64,000 nucleotides of DNA, taken from positions 2,171,204 to 2,235,203 of the forward strand of contig NZ_JAPNKE010000002.1 in NCBI RefSeq assembly GCF_026626665.1, read 5' to 3'. The notes beneath the pieces were generated by a model. That model was not told where the DNA came from and ran no database searches. It worked only from the letters and a program-made list of their open reading frames with translations. The stretch comes from Nannocystis pusilla. Lineage in GTDB: Bacteria > Myxococcota_A > Polyangia > Nannocystales > Nannocystaceae. The position numbers were made by a program, and so were the translations under genes. How positions within the stretch are numbered: the stretch's first letter is position 1; every line of letters begins with the position of its first letter. Positions 28,527 through 37,495 of the stretch are shown one piece after another.

Positions 28527-30146
28527 CTACCAGTCGGTGACGCGCGTGACGGCGCCGCGGGTGATCGTGACGGCGCGGGTGCGCCGCTGGCCGAGCTCGG
28601 GGTTGCTCAGCTCGAGGGTGTGCCGGCCCGCGGCGAGATCGAGGTCGACCGGGGTGCGCCGCGCAGGACCGCCGTCGACGCGGACCTCGGCCCACGGGAC
28701 GAGGTTGACGAGCAGGCGGCCGCGCGCGGGGCGAGCGGAGGTCGTAGCGGTGCTGTCCTCGGGGACATGTGCGGCGCGGGGCGAAGAAGCGGGGGCAGGT
28801 GAAGTGGGAGTCGAGGTGTCCTCGGGGACAGGTGCTGCGCGGGGCGAAGCGTCGGGGGCAGATGAAGCGGGGGTGGAGGTGCCCCCGGGTACAGGTGCGG
28901 CGGCTGGCGAGGTGTTACTCGGGACGGGTGAGGTGGTGTCGCCGGGGACAGGTGCGGCGGATGGCGAGGTGTCCCGGGGGACAGGTGATGTGGGCAGTGA
29001 GTCGTCCGCGGGGACAGGTGCGGCGGGTGGTGAGGTGTCCCCGGGGACAGGTGAGGCGGGTGGCGAGGTGTCCCCAGGGACAGGTGACGCGCTGGCCGTG
29101 GGGCTGTCCTCGAGGACAGGTGATTCGGGGGCCCGGGTCGCAAACCACGCCAGGCCGGCGAGGACGACCACCGCGGCGGCGTCGACGGGCCACGGCAGCG
29201 GGCGCCGGCGCGCGCGGGGGGCCGGGAGCGCGGCGGTCCGGGGCGGGCGCAGGCGCTGGTCGAGGGCGGCGCCGACGTGGCGGGCGACGTGGTCGCGGCG
29301 CTGCAGCAGGTCGCGCACGCGGGCCGCGAGCTCGCCCGGATCGCGGGGGATCCTCCGCGCGGCTCGCCACTGCTCGAGCGCGGCGGCGAAGCGGGCGACG
29401 TCGGGGAAGCGCTCGTCGGGCGCGGCGGCGGCGGCCCGGGCGGCGATCGAGCGCAGGCCGTCGAGGTCGTCGCCGGCGGGGAGGAGCTGGCCGAGGACGA
29501 CGCCGAGGGCGTAGACGTCGGCGCGGGCGTCGACGGGCCCGCCGGCGAGCTGCTCGGGGGCGGCGTAGCCGGGCGTGCCCGGGCCGGGGCCGACGTCGCG
29601 CGCGGCCGCGGTCACGGCGGCGATGCCGAAGTCGGTCAGCTTCACCACGCCGTCGCGCGAGACGAGGATGTTGGCCGGGGTGACGTCGCGGTGGACCAGG
29701 CCGAGCGGGCGATCGTCGCCGTCGCGCGCGGCGTGGGCGTGCGCGAGCGCGGCGCTGACCGACTCGACGACGAACAAGGCGGCCGCGATCTCGAGGCCGG
29801 CGCCGCGTCGCTCGAGGTCGCAGGCGAGCTCGGCCAGCGAGACGCCGTCGACGTGCTCCATCACCAGGTAGGGCGCGCCGTCGTCGACGCCGACGTCGAG
29901 GAGCTGCACGATGTTGCCGTGGGCGAGGCGCTGCACGACCTCGGCCTCGGCGAGCAGGAGCGGCGCGACGTCGGCCCGGCGCGCGAGCTCGCGGCGGACC
30001 TGCTTGACCACGAGGCGCTTGCGAAAGCCCTTGGCACCGTCGACGTGGGCCAGATACACTTCGCCGAGCCCGCCGCTCCCGAGCCGTTCGCCGACGACGT
30101 ATCGGCCCAGACGCCTGGCCTCGCTCACCGCCTCATGATACGGCAC
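28527..30146 (-). CDS. Ser/Thr protein kinase (PknB-like) with repeat linker and PEGA domain
   Basis: 539 residues, GTG start at 30146. Kinase domain about 12-275: glycine loop GERLGSGGLGEVYLAH, VVKQ lysine, catalytic HRDVTPANIL, KLTDFGIAA, GYAAPEQLAGG. A transmembrane segment lies near 320-338 (AAAVVVLAGLAWFAT). It is followed by a Pro-rich linker of PVPGDTSPP-type repeats (about 340-470). The C-terminal PEGA-like module (LLVNLVPWAEVRVDGG, AGRHTLELSNP) probably lies outside the cytoplasmic membrane. It is co-transcribed with the FHA-sigma-54 activator and likely phosphorylates it or its partners. The linker DNA consists of variants of the intergenic hairpin family. The region upstream is shared with a divergent PEGA-type gene. 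Confidence 0.92.
   Translation of the reverse strand: MPYHEAVSEARRLGRYVVGERLGSGGLGEVYLAHVDGAKGFRKRLVVKQVRRELARRADVAPLLLAEAEVVQRLAHGNIVQLLDVGVDDGAPYLVMEHVDGVSLAELACDLERRGAGLEIAAALFVVESVSAALAHAHAARDGDDRPLGLVHRDVTPANILVSRDGVVKLTDFGIAAVTAAARDVGPGPGTPGYAAPEQLAGGPVDARADVYALGVVLGQLLPAGDDLDGLRSIAARAAAAAPDERFPDVARFAAALEQWRAARRIPRDPGELAARVRDLLQRRDHVARHVGAALDQRLRPPRTAALPAPRARRRPLPWPVDAAAVVVLAGLAWFATRAPESPVLEDSPTASASPVPGDTSPPASPVPGDTSPPAAPVPADDSLPTSPVPRDTSPSAAPVPGDTTSPVPSNTSPAAAPVPGGTSTPASSAPDASPRAAPVPEDTSTPTSPAPASSPRAAHVPEDSTATTSARPARGRLLVNLVPWAEVRVDGGPARRTPVDLDLAAGRHTLELSNPELGQRRTRAVTITRGAVTRVTDW
28741..29130. repeat. Hairpin-repeat expansion inside the kinase linker coding sequence
   Basis: About nine pairs of the motif (C/G)TGTCC and GGACAGGTG lie exactly 14 bp apart, for example 28816/28830, 28936/28950, 29035/29049 and 29104/29118. 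Where regular they recur every 33 bp (11 codons), so the repeat keeps the reading frame and yields the PVPGDTSP motif. Confidence 0.75.
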
Positions 30147-30178
30147 CGCGACAGCTCCACTCGGCTCGCGCGCGCGGG

Positions 30179-31278
30179 TTGGCGATCGCGGCGGTGATGG
30201 CGGGGCCGCGGCCCGCGGATGCGGCCCCCGCGGGCGAGGTCACGGTGTGGCCGCTCGCTCCCGACACGCCGATCGAGGGCGCGGACGAGGCGGTGCGGGC
30301 CGCGGGGCTGCGGCCGCGCGCGTTCGGATCGCTGCGCCCGCGGCTCGAGCAGGAGGACGCGGCGGCGCGGGCGGCCGTGCGCGCGGCGCTGGCGAGGGTC
30401 GAGCAGGGCTGGCGGCCGCGCGCGCGAGCTACCTGGCGCAGCAGCCGGACGAGATGCTGTCGGCGCTGGCGCGCGCGGAGGCGGAGGCGATCGCGGCGCT
30501 GCCCCCGGGGCCGCTGTGCAGCGCGACGCTGTGGGAGGTCGAGTTCCAGACGGGGCTCGCGTACGCGACGCGGAAGGGTCCGGGCGACGCGGAGCGAGCG
30601 GCGGCGAGGTTCGCCCTGGCGTGGGCCGTCGACGCCGAGCGGCGGCCGCTGAGCGGGCTGTACGGGCCCGACGTCGGGCTGGCGTTCGTGCAGGCGGTCG
30701 ACGCCGCGGCCCGTCGGCCGGCGCGGCCGGTGCAGGTCGAGGTGTCGCCGCGCGACGCCCGGGTGGCGGTCGACTGTCGGCCGCTGGTGGTCGAGGCGGG
30801 GCTGCGCCCGGGGCTGCACGCGGTCCGCGTCGACGCGCCGGGCCACGAGGCGTCGGCGCGGGTGGTCGAGGGGGAGACGATCGCGGCGGCGTTGCCCGAG
30901 GCGCCCGGGGGGCTGGGGCCGTGGTGGGTCGCCGGCGCGCTGGTGCCGACGTCGGCGAGCGCCCGCGCGGCGGTGCAGCGGTTCGCGGGCACGCGCGAGG
31001 TGGTGTGGGTCGAGGCGGCCGACGGACAGTTCGTGGCCCGCCGCGTGGTCGACGGGCAGCCGCGGCGCGTGGCGCGGGCGGACTCGGCGGCAGGGGCGGT
31101 CCGGCAGGCGCTCGCGGAGGCGGGCCCGGGGCCGCGCAAGGCCGACGAGCCGCGCCGGCGCACGGGGCTGTGGGCCGGGCTGGCCGGCGCGGCGGTCGGC
31201 AGCCTGGCGCTGGGGCTCGGGCTGGGGCTGGGGCTGCGCGAGCCGCCGGAGGCGCGGCTGCAGCTGGTGGTGCGGTAG
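30179..31278 (+). CDS. PEGA-type exported protein, frameshifted near 30420
   Basis: The first frame begins LAIAAVMAGPRPADA (signal-like) and continues PAGEVTVWPLAPDTPIEG to about 30420. One base must then change in a GC-alternating run to reach ARASYLAQQPDEMLSALARAE and the rest of the protein. The middle contains a PEGA-like module (VQVEVSPRDARVAVDC, RPGLHAVRVDAPGHEA). The C-terminus has a Gly/Leu-rich membrane-like stretch (LWAGLAGAAVGSLALGLGL). The start is uncertain: TTG 30179 or ATG 30197, and an N-region may extend upstream. It is divergent from the kinase gene, whose periplasmic end has the same PEGA type, suggesting a shared envelope process. Next downstream is a small lipoprotein, 10 bp away. 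Confidence 0.62.
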
Positions 31279-31287
31279 CGGTCGCCT

Positions 31288-31740
31288 ATGCGGACGATGC
31301 TCGCGCGCCTCGGCCTCCTGCTCGCGCTCACCGGCTGCCCGGCGGCGGAGGACGAGGAGGTCGCGCTGACGCTGGTCGACGACGCGTCGTGCACGCCGGC
31401 GCGGCTGACGGCGCTGGCGAGCGTGTCGGTCGAGGTCTACGGGGTCGACGACGGGGCCCTGTGCACGCTGGCGCGCCGCTGCGTGACGCTCGACGCGGTG
31501 ACGACGGTGGCGGCGCTCGAGGCGGCCCTGCGCGCGGCGATGCAGCCGCTGATCGACGCGCCGCTCGCGGAGACGCGCCAGATCGCCGTGCTCGGTCACG
31601 ACCGCCTCGGCTGCGGCGAGGACGACCGCGAGCTGTGCGGGTTCGCGGACATCGCCGACGTCGAGGGCGACGCGCTGCCGGTGGCGCTGCGCTGCGGGCC
31701 GGCGATCTGCCCCGACTCGGTGCCGCCGTTCTGCCCGTGA
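31288..31740 (+). CDS. Small lipoprotein (150 aa), unknown function
   Basis: Signal MRTMLARLGLLLALTGC followed by PAAEDEE. The mature domain has six Cys (DDASCTPARL, CTLARRCVTLD, CGEDDRELCG, CGPAICPD), probably three disulfides, and a mixed alpha/beta pattern (VSVEVYGVDD). It likely shares a transcript with the upstream PEGA-type gene. I do not recognise the family. Confidence 0.72.
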   Translation: MRTMLARLGLLLALTGCPAAEDEEVALTLVDDASCTPARLTALASVSVEVYGVDDGALCTLARRCVTLDAVTTVAALEAALRAAMQPLIDAPLAETRQIAVLGHDRLGCGEDDRELCGFADIADVEGDALPVALRCGPAICPDSVPPFCP

Positions 31741-32147
31741 GGCGAGGCGGAGCTGTCCCGAAGGGCAGGTCGTGCGGCGGCCAGGCATGCGCGCGGGTCG
31801 GGCGAGGATGAGACATGCGCGGGCGGAGCAGGCGGGATGGGCACGAGAGGTTGCGCTCTCGACTCGAGTCCATCGGGGACGCGGAGGTGTTCTTCGGGAC
31901 ATGTCCTTTCGGACATTTTGACATGGGGCGATCGTGCGCCCTCGACTCGAGTCCATCGTGGCGGGCCCGGGCGCGCGGTCGGGTGCGGCGCGGTGGTCGA
32001 TGGGACATGTCCTGAAGGACATGCGACGCGGGGCGACGCCGAGGCCGGCGGACCGTGAGCGGCGGCCCTCGACTCGAGTCGAGGGGGACCGTCGTCTTCG
32101 CGAAGACGGCTGTGATCTCGGGGAGGTAGCGCGGGCACGCGGCGTGC
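31741..32147. repeat. Intergenic repeat cluster (14-bp-period hairpins and CTCGACTCGAGTC repeats)
   Basis: 407 bp without a gene. Motif pairs 14 bp apart occur at 31753/31767, 31887/31901/31915 and 32007/32021. Separately, CTCGACTCGAGTC occurs three times (near 31858, 31940 and 32070), the first two continuing CATCG, the third a nearly perfect CCCTCGACTCGAGTCGAGGG palindrome. Confidence 0.7.
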
Positions 32148-33548
32148 TTGAGGGAGCGGCGTGATGACGAGGATCCGCGATTCTCCGCTGCTCTGATGAT
32201 CTCTGGCGTGCTCGTCGCGTGCGGCGAGGAGGGCGCCGGCACCACCAAGGCCGGCACCGGCGAGTCGACCGGCGAGGCGTCCTCGACCGGGAGCGCCGGC
32301 GAGCCGACCACCACGGCCGGGGCCGAGGTCGGGCCGACGTACTATCAAGACGTCGCGCCGATGCTGAACCAGCGCTGCGTCGGCTGTCACGTGACCGGCG
32401 GGGCGGCCCCGTTCGCGCTGGCGAGCTACGCCGAGGCGTCGATGTTCGCGCCCGTGATGCTGGCGTCGGTCGAGGCCGGGACGATGCCGCCGTGGCCCCC
32501 GGGCGGGTCGACGCCGCCGCTCGAGCACGACCGCAGCCTGCCGGAGGCGGAGCGCGAGCTGCTGGCGGCGTGGGTCGAGGCGGGGGCGCCGGAGGGCGAT
32601 CCGAACGACCCGGCGCCGCTGCGCGAGCCGGAGACGATGGTGCTGCCGTCGGTCGACCTGGCGACCGACATCGGCACCGACTACGTGCCCGACGACTCGC
32701 TCAGCGACGACTACCACTGCTTCGTGATCGACCTCGGGGTGACGGAAGATCGGGTGGCGCTCGGCTATCAGTACACGCCGGGCAACCGCAAGACGGTGCA
32801 TCACGTGCTGAGCACGCTGTTCACGGCCGACAGCCTGGCGGCGATCCAGGCGGTCGACGCCGAGACGCCGGAGGACGGCTGGTCGTGCTTCGGCGGCTAC
32901 AGCAACATCCCGGGGGCGACGCCCGTGGGGGCGCTCGGGGGCTGGGTGCCGGGCGTGACGGCCGCGAACTACCCGCCGGGCACCGGCGTGGAGGTGCCGG
33001 CGGGCTCGCTGCTGGTGGTGCAGATCCACTACAACCTCGGCGGCGGGACCGACCCCGATCGCACGCGCCTCGACATCGCGTTCGCGCCGCCGGAGCAGGC
33101 GGCGAGCCTGCAGCTGCTGCGCACGCAGGGGTACCCGTGGCCGTCCTTCACGCTGCCGCCCGAGGAGAAGGACATCGTCGTCGAGAAGGTGATGAGCGCG
33201 CGGGTGACGACTCAGAAGTACCCCGACGGCGACGCGTACATCGTCGGCGTCGCGGGTCACATGCACCTGCTGGGCACCGCGTTCTCGCTGAGCCTGGTGG
33301 GGGCGGAGGGCGAGCGGACGATCCTCGAGATCCCGCGCTGGGACTTCCACTGGCAGGGCAACTACGCGCTGGTCGAGCCGATCCGGGTGGCCGCCGGCGA
33401 GGAGGTGCGGATCCGCTGCGTCTACGACAACACCGCCGAGCACCGCGCCGCGCAGGGGATGGGCCCGCCGGTCGAGGTGACGTGGGGCGAAGGCACGCAG
33501 GACGAGATGTGCCTCGGCTACCTGCAGATGATCGACGACCTGCCGTGA
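32148..33548 (+). CDS. c-type-cytochrome-like/copper type II monooxygenase-like lipoprotein
   Basis: Signal region ends MISGVLVAC (lipobox). The start is uncertain: TTG 32148 is in frame, but ATG 32164 (MTRIRDSPLL) would give a better signal if one base were missing near 32196. After a Gly/Thr spacer a single heme-binding CVGCH (about residue 79) lies in MLNQRCVGCHVTGGAAPF. The rest resembles the peptidylglycine/dopamine beta-monooxygenase fold, with copper-ligand-type motifs TVHHVLSTLF, VVQIHYNLG and VAGHMHLLG, and a conserved MCLGYL near the end. Predicted to be a surface redox enzyme hydroxylating an unknown substrate, with the heme possibly feeding electrons to copper. Next gene 33589 is another lipoprotein. 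Confidence 0.72.
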   Translation: MRERRDDEDPRFSAALMISGVLVACGEEGAGTTKAGTGESTGEASSTGSAGEPTTTAGAEVGPTYYQDVAPMLNQRCVGCHVTGGAAPFALASYAEASMFAPVMLASVEAGTMPPWPPGGSTPPLEHDRSLPEAERELLAAWVEAGAPEGDPNDPAPLREPETMVLPSVDLATDIGTDYVPDDSLSDDYHCFVIDLGVTEDRVALGYQYTPGNRKTVHHVLSTLFTADSLAAIQAVDAETPEDGWSCFGGYSNIPGATPVGALGGWVPGVTAANYPPGTGVEVPAGSLLVVQIHYNLGGGTDPDRTRLDIAFAPPEQAASLQLLRTQGYPWPSFTLPPEEKDIVVEKVMSARVTTQKYPDGDAYIVGVAGHMHLLGTAFSLSLVGAEGERTILEIPRWDFHWQGNYALVEPIRVAAGEEVRIRCVYDNTAEHRAAQGMGPPVEVTWGEGTQDEMCLGYLQMIDDLP

Positions 33549-33588
33549 GGGCGCGATGTGGCGAGGCGCGGCGGGCTGCGGTAAGTTG

Positions 33589-34422
33589 ATGGGCGTGCGG
33601 GCGCGTCACAGGCGAGCACGGGGCGCGACGGCGCTGGCGTTCGTGCTGGCGACGGGCTGCGATCCCGACGCGACCGACGAGCCGGAGGACGAGCCGGTGG
33701 CGCGCGTGACCCTGGCGGCGCTCGACGCCAACTCGGCGACGCTGAGCCTCTACGACGGCCTGCTCGGGCCGGTGAACCTGGCCGGGGTGTCGCTGGCCCT
33801 GGCGCCGCAGAAGGTCATCGAGCAGGTCCGCGGCGGGCTCGACCAGGCGCTCGCCGACCCGAAGTGCGTGGCGCTGACGACCGACAAGAAGACCTTCCTC
33901 GACCTGCAGTTCGATCGCTGCCGCTACCGCGGGGTGCTGGTCGACGGCGGGCTGCGCATCGAGCTGACGACCGAGGCCGGGCTGTGCGACGGGGCCGAGT
34001 GCGTGGTGGCGACCCGCTACACGACGCAGCTCGACGCGCTGACGATCGGCAAGTCGCGGGTGCGCGCGGCGACGTCGACGCTGCGGATCCCGAGCACGCC
34101 CGGGACGCCGCGCACCTACACCGCGGAGGTCGAGCTGACCGACAAGCAGGACCGCGAGCTGCACCTGCGCCACGAGCTGGCGTGGACGCGCAAGGACGGG
34201 TGCGTGCACGCCGAGCTGGGGGCCGAGTTCACGGTCGACGCGCTGGCGATCAGCGTCGGCGCGCAGGCGGTCGAGATCTGCGGCGATCAGTGCCCGCGCG
34301 CCGGCGAGGTCCAGATCGCGTGGGGCAACGGGCAGGCGCTGGCGTGGGAGTACGACGGCGCCGACGAGGTGACCGTCCGCGGGCCGCACGGGCGCGAGTT
34401 CGTGCTACCCCTCGAGTGCTGA
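33589..34422 (+). CDS. Lipoprotein of unknown function (277 aa)
   Basis: ATG at 33589 gives MGVRARHRRARGATALAF and lipobox VLATGC, then acidic DPDATDEPEDEP. The mature part is mostly beta (ATLSLYDGLLGPVNLAGVSL, TYTAEVELTDKQDRELHLRH) with paired Cys (DPKCVALTT/DRCRY, GLCDGAECV, EICGDQC). It ends two bases before the start of the CxxCH lipoprotein at 34425, so it is probably the first gene of that cassette. An earlier ATG at 33556 is possible but spoils the signal peptide. Confidence 0.7.
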   Translation: MGVRARHRRARGATALAFVLATGCDPDATDEPEDEPVARVTLAALDANSATLSLYDGLLGPVNLAGVSLALAPQKVIEQVRGGLDQALADPKCVALTTDKKTFLDLQFDRCRYRGVLVDGGLRIELTTEAGLCDGAECVVATRYTTQLDALTIGKSRVRAATSTLRIPSTPGTPRTYTAEVELTDKQDRELHLRHELAWTRKDGCVHAELGAEFTVDALAISVGAQAVEICGDQCPRAGEVQIAWGNGQALAWEYDGADEVTVRGPHGREFVLPLEC

Positions 34423-34424
34423 CG

Positions 34425-36230
34425 ATGCGCGCGACGATGTCACTGCTGATCGGTCTGTCGCTGCTCGGGTGCGCCCGCGAGCCGCGGCGCGCGGCGACCG
34501 TGGAGGCCGTGCGGCCGAGTGAGCCGCCGCCGCCGACGGCGACGAGCCGGCCGTTCGCGCAGCTCCGGCCGCTGGCGCCGACGGGTGACCTCGAGCTGCT
34601 GGCGCCGGTCGAGCACCTGGTCCGCGTCGCGCTGGTGTTGGCCGGCCGACGCCCGAGCGAGGACGAGATCGCGGCGGTGCGGCGCGACCCGGCGGCGCTC
34701 GGTTCGATCGTCGATCGCTACCTCGACGCGCCGGAGTTCGGCGCGGTGGTGCGCGACATGTGGCACGAGATCCTGCTGCTGCGGGTCGAGGGCCGGTTCG
34801 TGCTGCCGCGGCTGGGCCCGCTGGCGGGCGCGGGCAGCGACGCCGACTGGGTGCGCGAGGTGTCGGAGGAGCCGCTGCGGCTGATCGAGCACGTGGTGCG
34901 CCGCGACCGGCCGTTCAGCGAGATCGTCACGGCCGACTACACGATCGCCAGCGACCTCGGGCTGAAGGCCTGGGGCGGGACGACGCTGCCGCCCGGCGAG
35001 GACCCGCCGCCGGAGGGCTGGCACAAGGTCGCGTGGGACTCGGAGCAGCCGATGGCGGGCATCCTGTCGAGCGGGGCGCTGTGGCTGCGTCACCCGTCGA
35101 ACGGGACCAACCTCCACCGCGGCCAGGCGCACGTGATCGCCGACGCGCTGCTGTGCAGCGGGTTCCTCGATCGCGACGTGCCGCTGTTCAACGACATCGA
35201 CCTGTCCGATGAGACAGCCGTGAAGAACGCCCTGGTCGACGACCCGGGGTGCGTGAGCTGCCATCAGACGCTCGACCCGCTGGCGAGCCACCTGTTCGGG
35301 TTCGTGCGCGTGGCGCCGGGCCAGGTGCGCCGCTCGTACGCGAGCGACGGCGCGTGCGTGAAGGAGGAGCGCGGGCTGTGCTACCCGCTGCGCGAGTACA
35401 AGCCGCAGCTGGCCAAGCAGTGGCGCGGCAAGACGGGGCGGCCGCCGGGCTACTTCGGGCTGCCGAGCGAGGACCTGCGCTCGCTGGCGCGGCAGATCGC
35501 GGACGACCCGCGGTTCTCGATGTGCGTGGCCCGTCGGTTCTACGGCTACTTCATGCAGGTCGGCTGGAACGAGGTGCCCGACGCGACGGCGGTGTCGCTG
35601 CAAGACGCGCTGATCGACGCGGGCGTGCGCGTCAAGCCGCTGGTCAAGGCGATCGTGATGTCCGACGACTTCCGGGCCGCGCGCGCGCGTGGGCTCGCCG
35701 GCGGAGGGGATCGCAGGCCGCAAGACGACGCGGCCGGAGCAGCTGGCGCGCCTGGTCGCCGACCTGACGGGGTTCGAGTGGAAGGCGCACCCGGGCAAGG
35801 GCGCGAAGGCGGCGGAGCGGTTCGGCGAGGTCGACCTGATGGGGACCGACCAGTTCGGCTACCGCGCGATGGCCGGCGGGGTCGAGGGGTTCCAGATCAC
35901 GGAGCCGAGCTTCGCCTACTCGCCGACGCGCACGCTGGTGCTGCAGACGCTGGCGACGGAGGCGGCCGCGTTCGCGGTCGAGCAGGAGTTCGCGCGCGGG
36001 CGCGGCGAGCGGCGGCTGTTCACGGAGGTCGACGACGGCGAGGCGGCGGAGCCGGCGGTGCGGGCCAGCTGGCGCGCCTGCACGAGCGCGTGCTGGCGGC
36101 GCCGGCGGCCGAGCGCGGGCCCGAGGTCGACGCGAGCTACGCGCTGTACCAGGCGGCGGGCGACGGGCGGCGCGGGTGGATCCTCGTGCTCGCGGCGCTG
36201 CTGCAAGACCCACGGGTGGCGTTCCACTGA
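34425..36230 (+). CDS. CxxCH lipoprotein of the DUF1588/DUF1549-like type, cassette A (two frameshifts)
   Basis: Signal MRATMSLLIGLSLLGC. It aligns along its length with the intact paralogue at 40747. Shared words are HLVRVALVLAGRRPSEDE, VRDMWHEILLLR, the heme-type VDDPGCVSCHQTLDPLA, TGRPPGYFGLP, RFYGYFMQVGW, RPEQLARLVADLTGF, FGYRAMAGGVEGFQIT, and SPTRTLVLQTLATEAAA. Frameshifts interrupt it near 35685 and 36065. At the second, one more C (GCCCAG) restores VRAQLARLHERVL. Unlike cassette B it lacks the Thr-rich spacer. Proteins of this type pair with DUF1501 proteins in Planctomycetes and myxobacteria; the biochemical role is unknown, perhaps an exported cytochrome-like partner. Confidence 0.72.
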   Translation: MRATMSLLIGLSLLGCAREPRRAATVEAVRPSEPPPPTATSRPFAQLRPLAPTGDLELLAPVEHLVRVALVLAGRRPSEDEIAAVRRDPAALGSIVDRYLDAPEFGAVVRDMWHEILLLRVEGRFVLPRLGPLAGAGSDADWVREVSEEPLRLIEHVVRRDRPFSEIVTADYTIASDLGLKAWGGTTLPPGEDPPPEGWHKVAWDSEQPMAGILSSGALWLRHPSNGTNLHRGQAHVIADALLCSGFLDRDVPLFNDIDLSDETAVKNALVDDPGCVSCHQTLDPLASHLFGFVRVAPGQVRRSYASDGACVKEERGLCYPLREYKPQLAKQWRGKTGRPPGYFGLPSEDLRSLARQIADDPRFSMCVARRFYGYFMQVGWNEVPDATAVSLQDALIDAGVRVKPLVKAIVMSDDFRAARARGLAGGGDRRPQDDAAGAAGAPGRRPDGVRVEGAPGQGREGGGAVRRGRPDGDRPVRLPRDGRRGRGVPDHGAELRLLADAHAGAADAGDGGGRVRGRAGVRARARRAAAVHGGRRRRGGGAGGAGQLARLHERVLAAPAAERGPEVDASYALYQAAGDGRRGWILVLAALLQDPRVAFH

Positions 36231-36238
36231 GGAGGAGC

Positions 36239-37495
36239 ATGAGCGCGTCGCGTCGACACTTCCTCGTCACCACGGCGGCCGGGCTCGGGGCGCTGGCTGT
36301 CCCGAAGGCCAGCCGCGCGGCGCCGGCGGAGCCGCGCTTCTTGCTGGTGGTGTTCGCCCGCGGGGCGTGGGACGTGACGTTCTGCCTCGACCCGAAGGCG
36401 CCGCCCGGCTGCGACGTGCCGACCGGCGAGGTGACGCGCTGGCCGTCGGGCGTGCGCGCGCTGACCAGCGCCGAGCGGCCGAGCATCCGCGCGTTCTTCG
36501 ACGCCCATGCGCCGCGCGCGGCGATCGTCAACGGGATCTGGATCGGCTCGGTGGCCCACGTGCCGAGCCGGGTCCGGATCTTGACGGGCACGCGCAGCGA
36601 GCGGAACCCCGACGTGGCGGCGATCTTCGCCGCCGAGACGGCGGGGCGGCAGCCCGGGCTGGCGCTGCCGTACGTCGACCTCGGCGGGGGCGCGTACGCG
36701 GGGCCCCTGGCGAGCTTCATGGGCCGGGTCGGCAACACCAATCAGCTGGTGACGCTGCTCAACCGGGCCAAGGCGTTCCGCGCCGCGGCGAAGGGCAAGA
36801 CGCAGCCGGGCTTCGAGTTCACGGAGGCGGAGCAGGCGGCGCTGGCGAAGTTCGTGGCGGGGCGCGCCGACGCGGAGCAGCAGGGCAAGTCGGGTCCGGA
36901 GGCGCAGACGCTGGCGGGCTTCCGCGCGAGCCTCGACCGCGCCGAGGCGCTGCGCCGCGATCCGCAGCTGCGGGCGATGGCGGTCGGCACGGCGACGTCG
37001 CTGGCCCAGCAGGGCGAGCTGGCGGTGGCGATGTTCAAGGGCGGGGTGTCGGCGGCGGCGTTCCTCGACTCGCGCCTCGACTGGGACACGCACGACTCGA
37101 TCGCCGACCAGGGGACGGCGCACGAGCAGCTGTTCGCGAAGCTGGGGACGATCGCGCGCCGGCTCGAGGAGGCAGGGCTGCTGGCGCGCACGACCGTGGC
37201 GGTGCTGTCGGAGTTCACGCGCACGCCGAAGCTCAACAGCCAGCCGGAGCCGGGCAAGGACCACTGGCCGCTGACGAGCGCGCTGCTGTTCGGCGGCGGG
37301 GTGCGGGCCGGGGTGTACGGGGCGACCGACGACAAGCTGGGGGCGATGCGGGTGCGCATGGACGACGGTGCGCCGACCGACAGCGGGCGCCTGCTGCAAT
37401 TCGACAACTTCGCCGCGGGGCTGCTGGAGCACCTCGGGGCCCCTTCCGGGCGCTGGATCGCCAACGCGGAGCCGTTTCGTGGGCCGTTTGCGTGA
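36239..37495 (+). CDS. DUF1501-family exported protein, cassette A
   Basis: 418 residues. Twin-arginine-like signal SRRHFLVTTAAGLGALAVP, preceded by GGAGGA at good spacing. The DUF1501 (alkaline-phosphatase-superfamily-like) core shows LLVVFARGAWDVT, SVAHVPSRVRILTG, DSRLDWDTHDSIADQ, VLSEFTRTPKLN, GKDHWPLTSALLFGGGV and FDNFAAGLLEHLG. The Asp/His-rich motifs are the conserved metal-site-like positions of the family. It is nine bases downstream of the CxxCH lipoprotein and overlaps the next gene, so the three are one unit. Family members are exported by Tat and their substrate is unknown. Confidence 0.85.
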   Translation: MSASRRHFLVTTAAGLGALAVPKASRAAPAEPRFLLVVFARGAWDVTFCLDPKAPPGCDVPTGEVTRWPSGVRALTSAERPSIRAFFDAHAPRAAIVNGIWIGSVAHVPSRVRILTGTRSERNPDVAAIFAAETAGRQPGLALPYVDLGGGAYAGPLASFMGRVGNTNQLVTLLNRAKAFRAAAKGKTQPGFEFTEAEQAALAKFVAGRADAEQQGKSGPEAQTLAGFRASLDRAEALRRDPQLRAMAVGTATSLAQQGELAVAMFKGGVSAAAFLDSRLDWDTHDSIADQGTAHEQLFAKLGTIARRLEEAGLLARTTVAVLSEFTRTPKLNSQPEPGKDHWPLTSALLFGGGVRAGVYGATDDKLGAMRVRMDDGAPTDSGRLLQFDNFAAGLLEHLGAPSGRWIANAEPFRGPFA

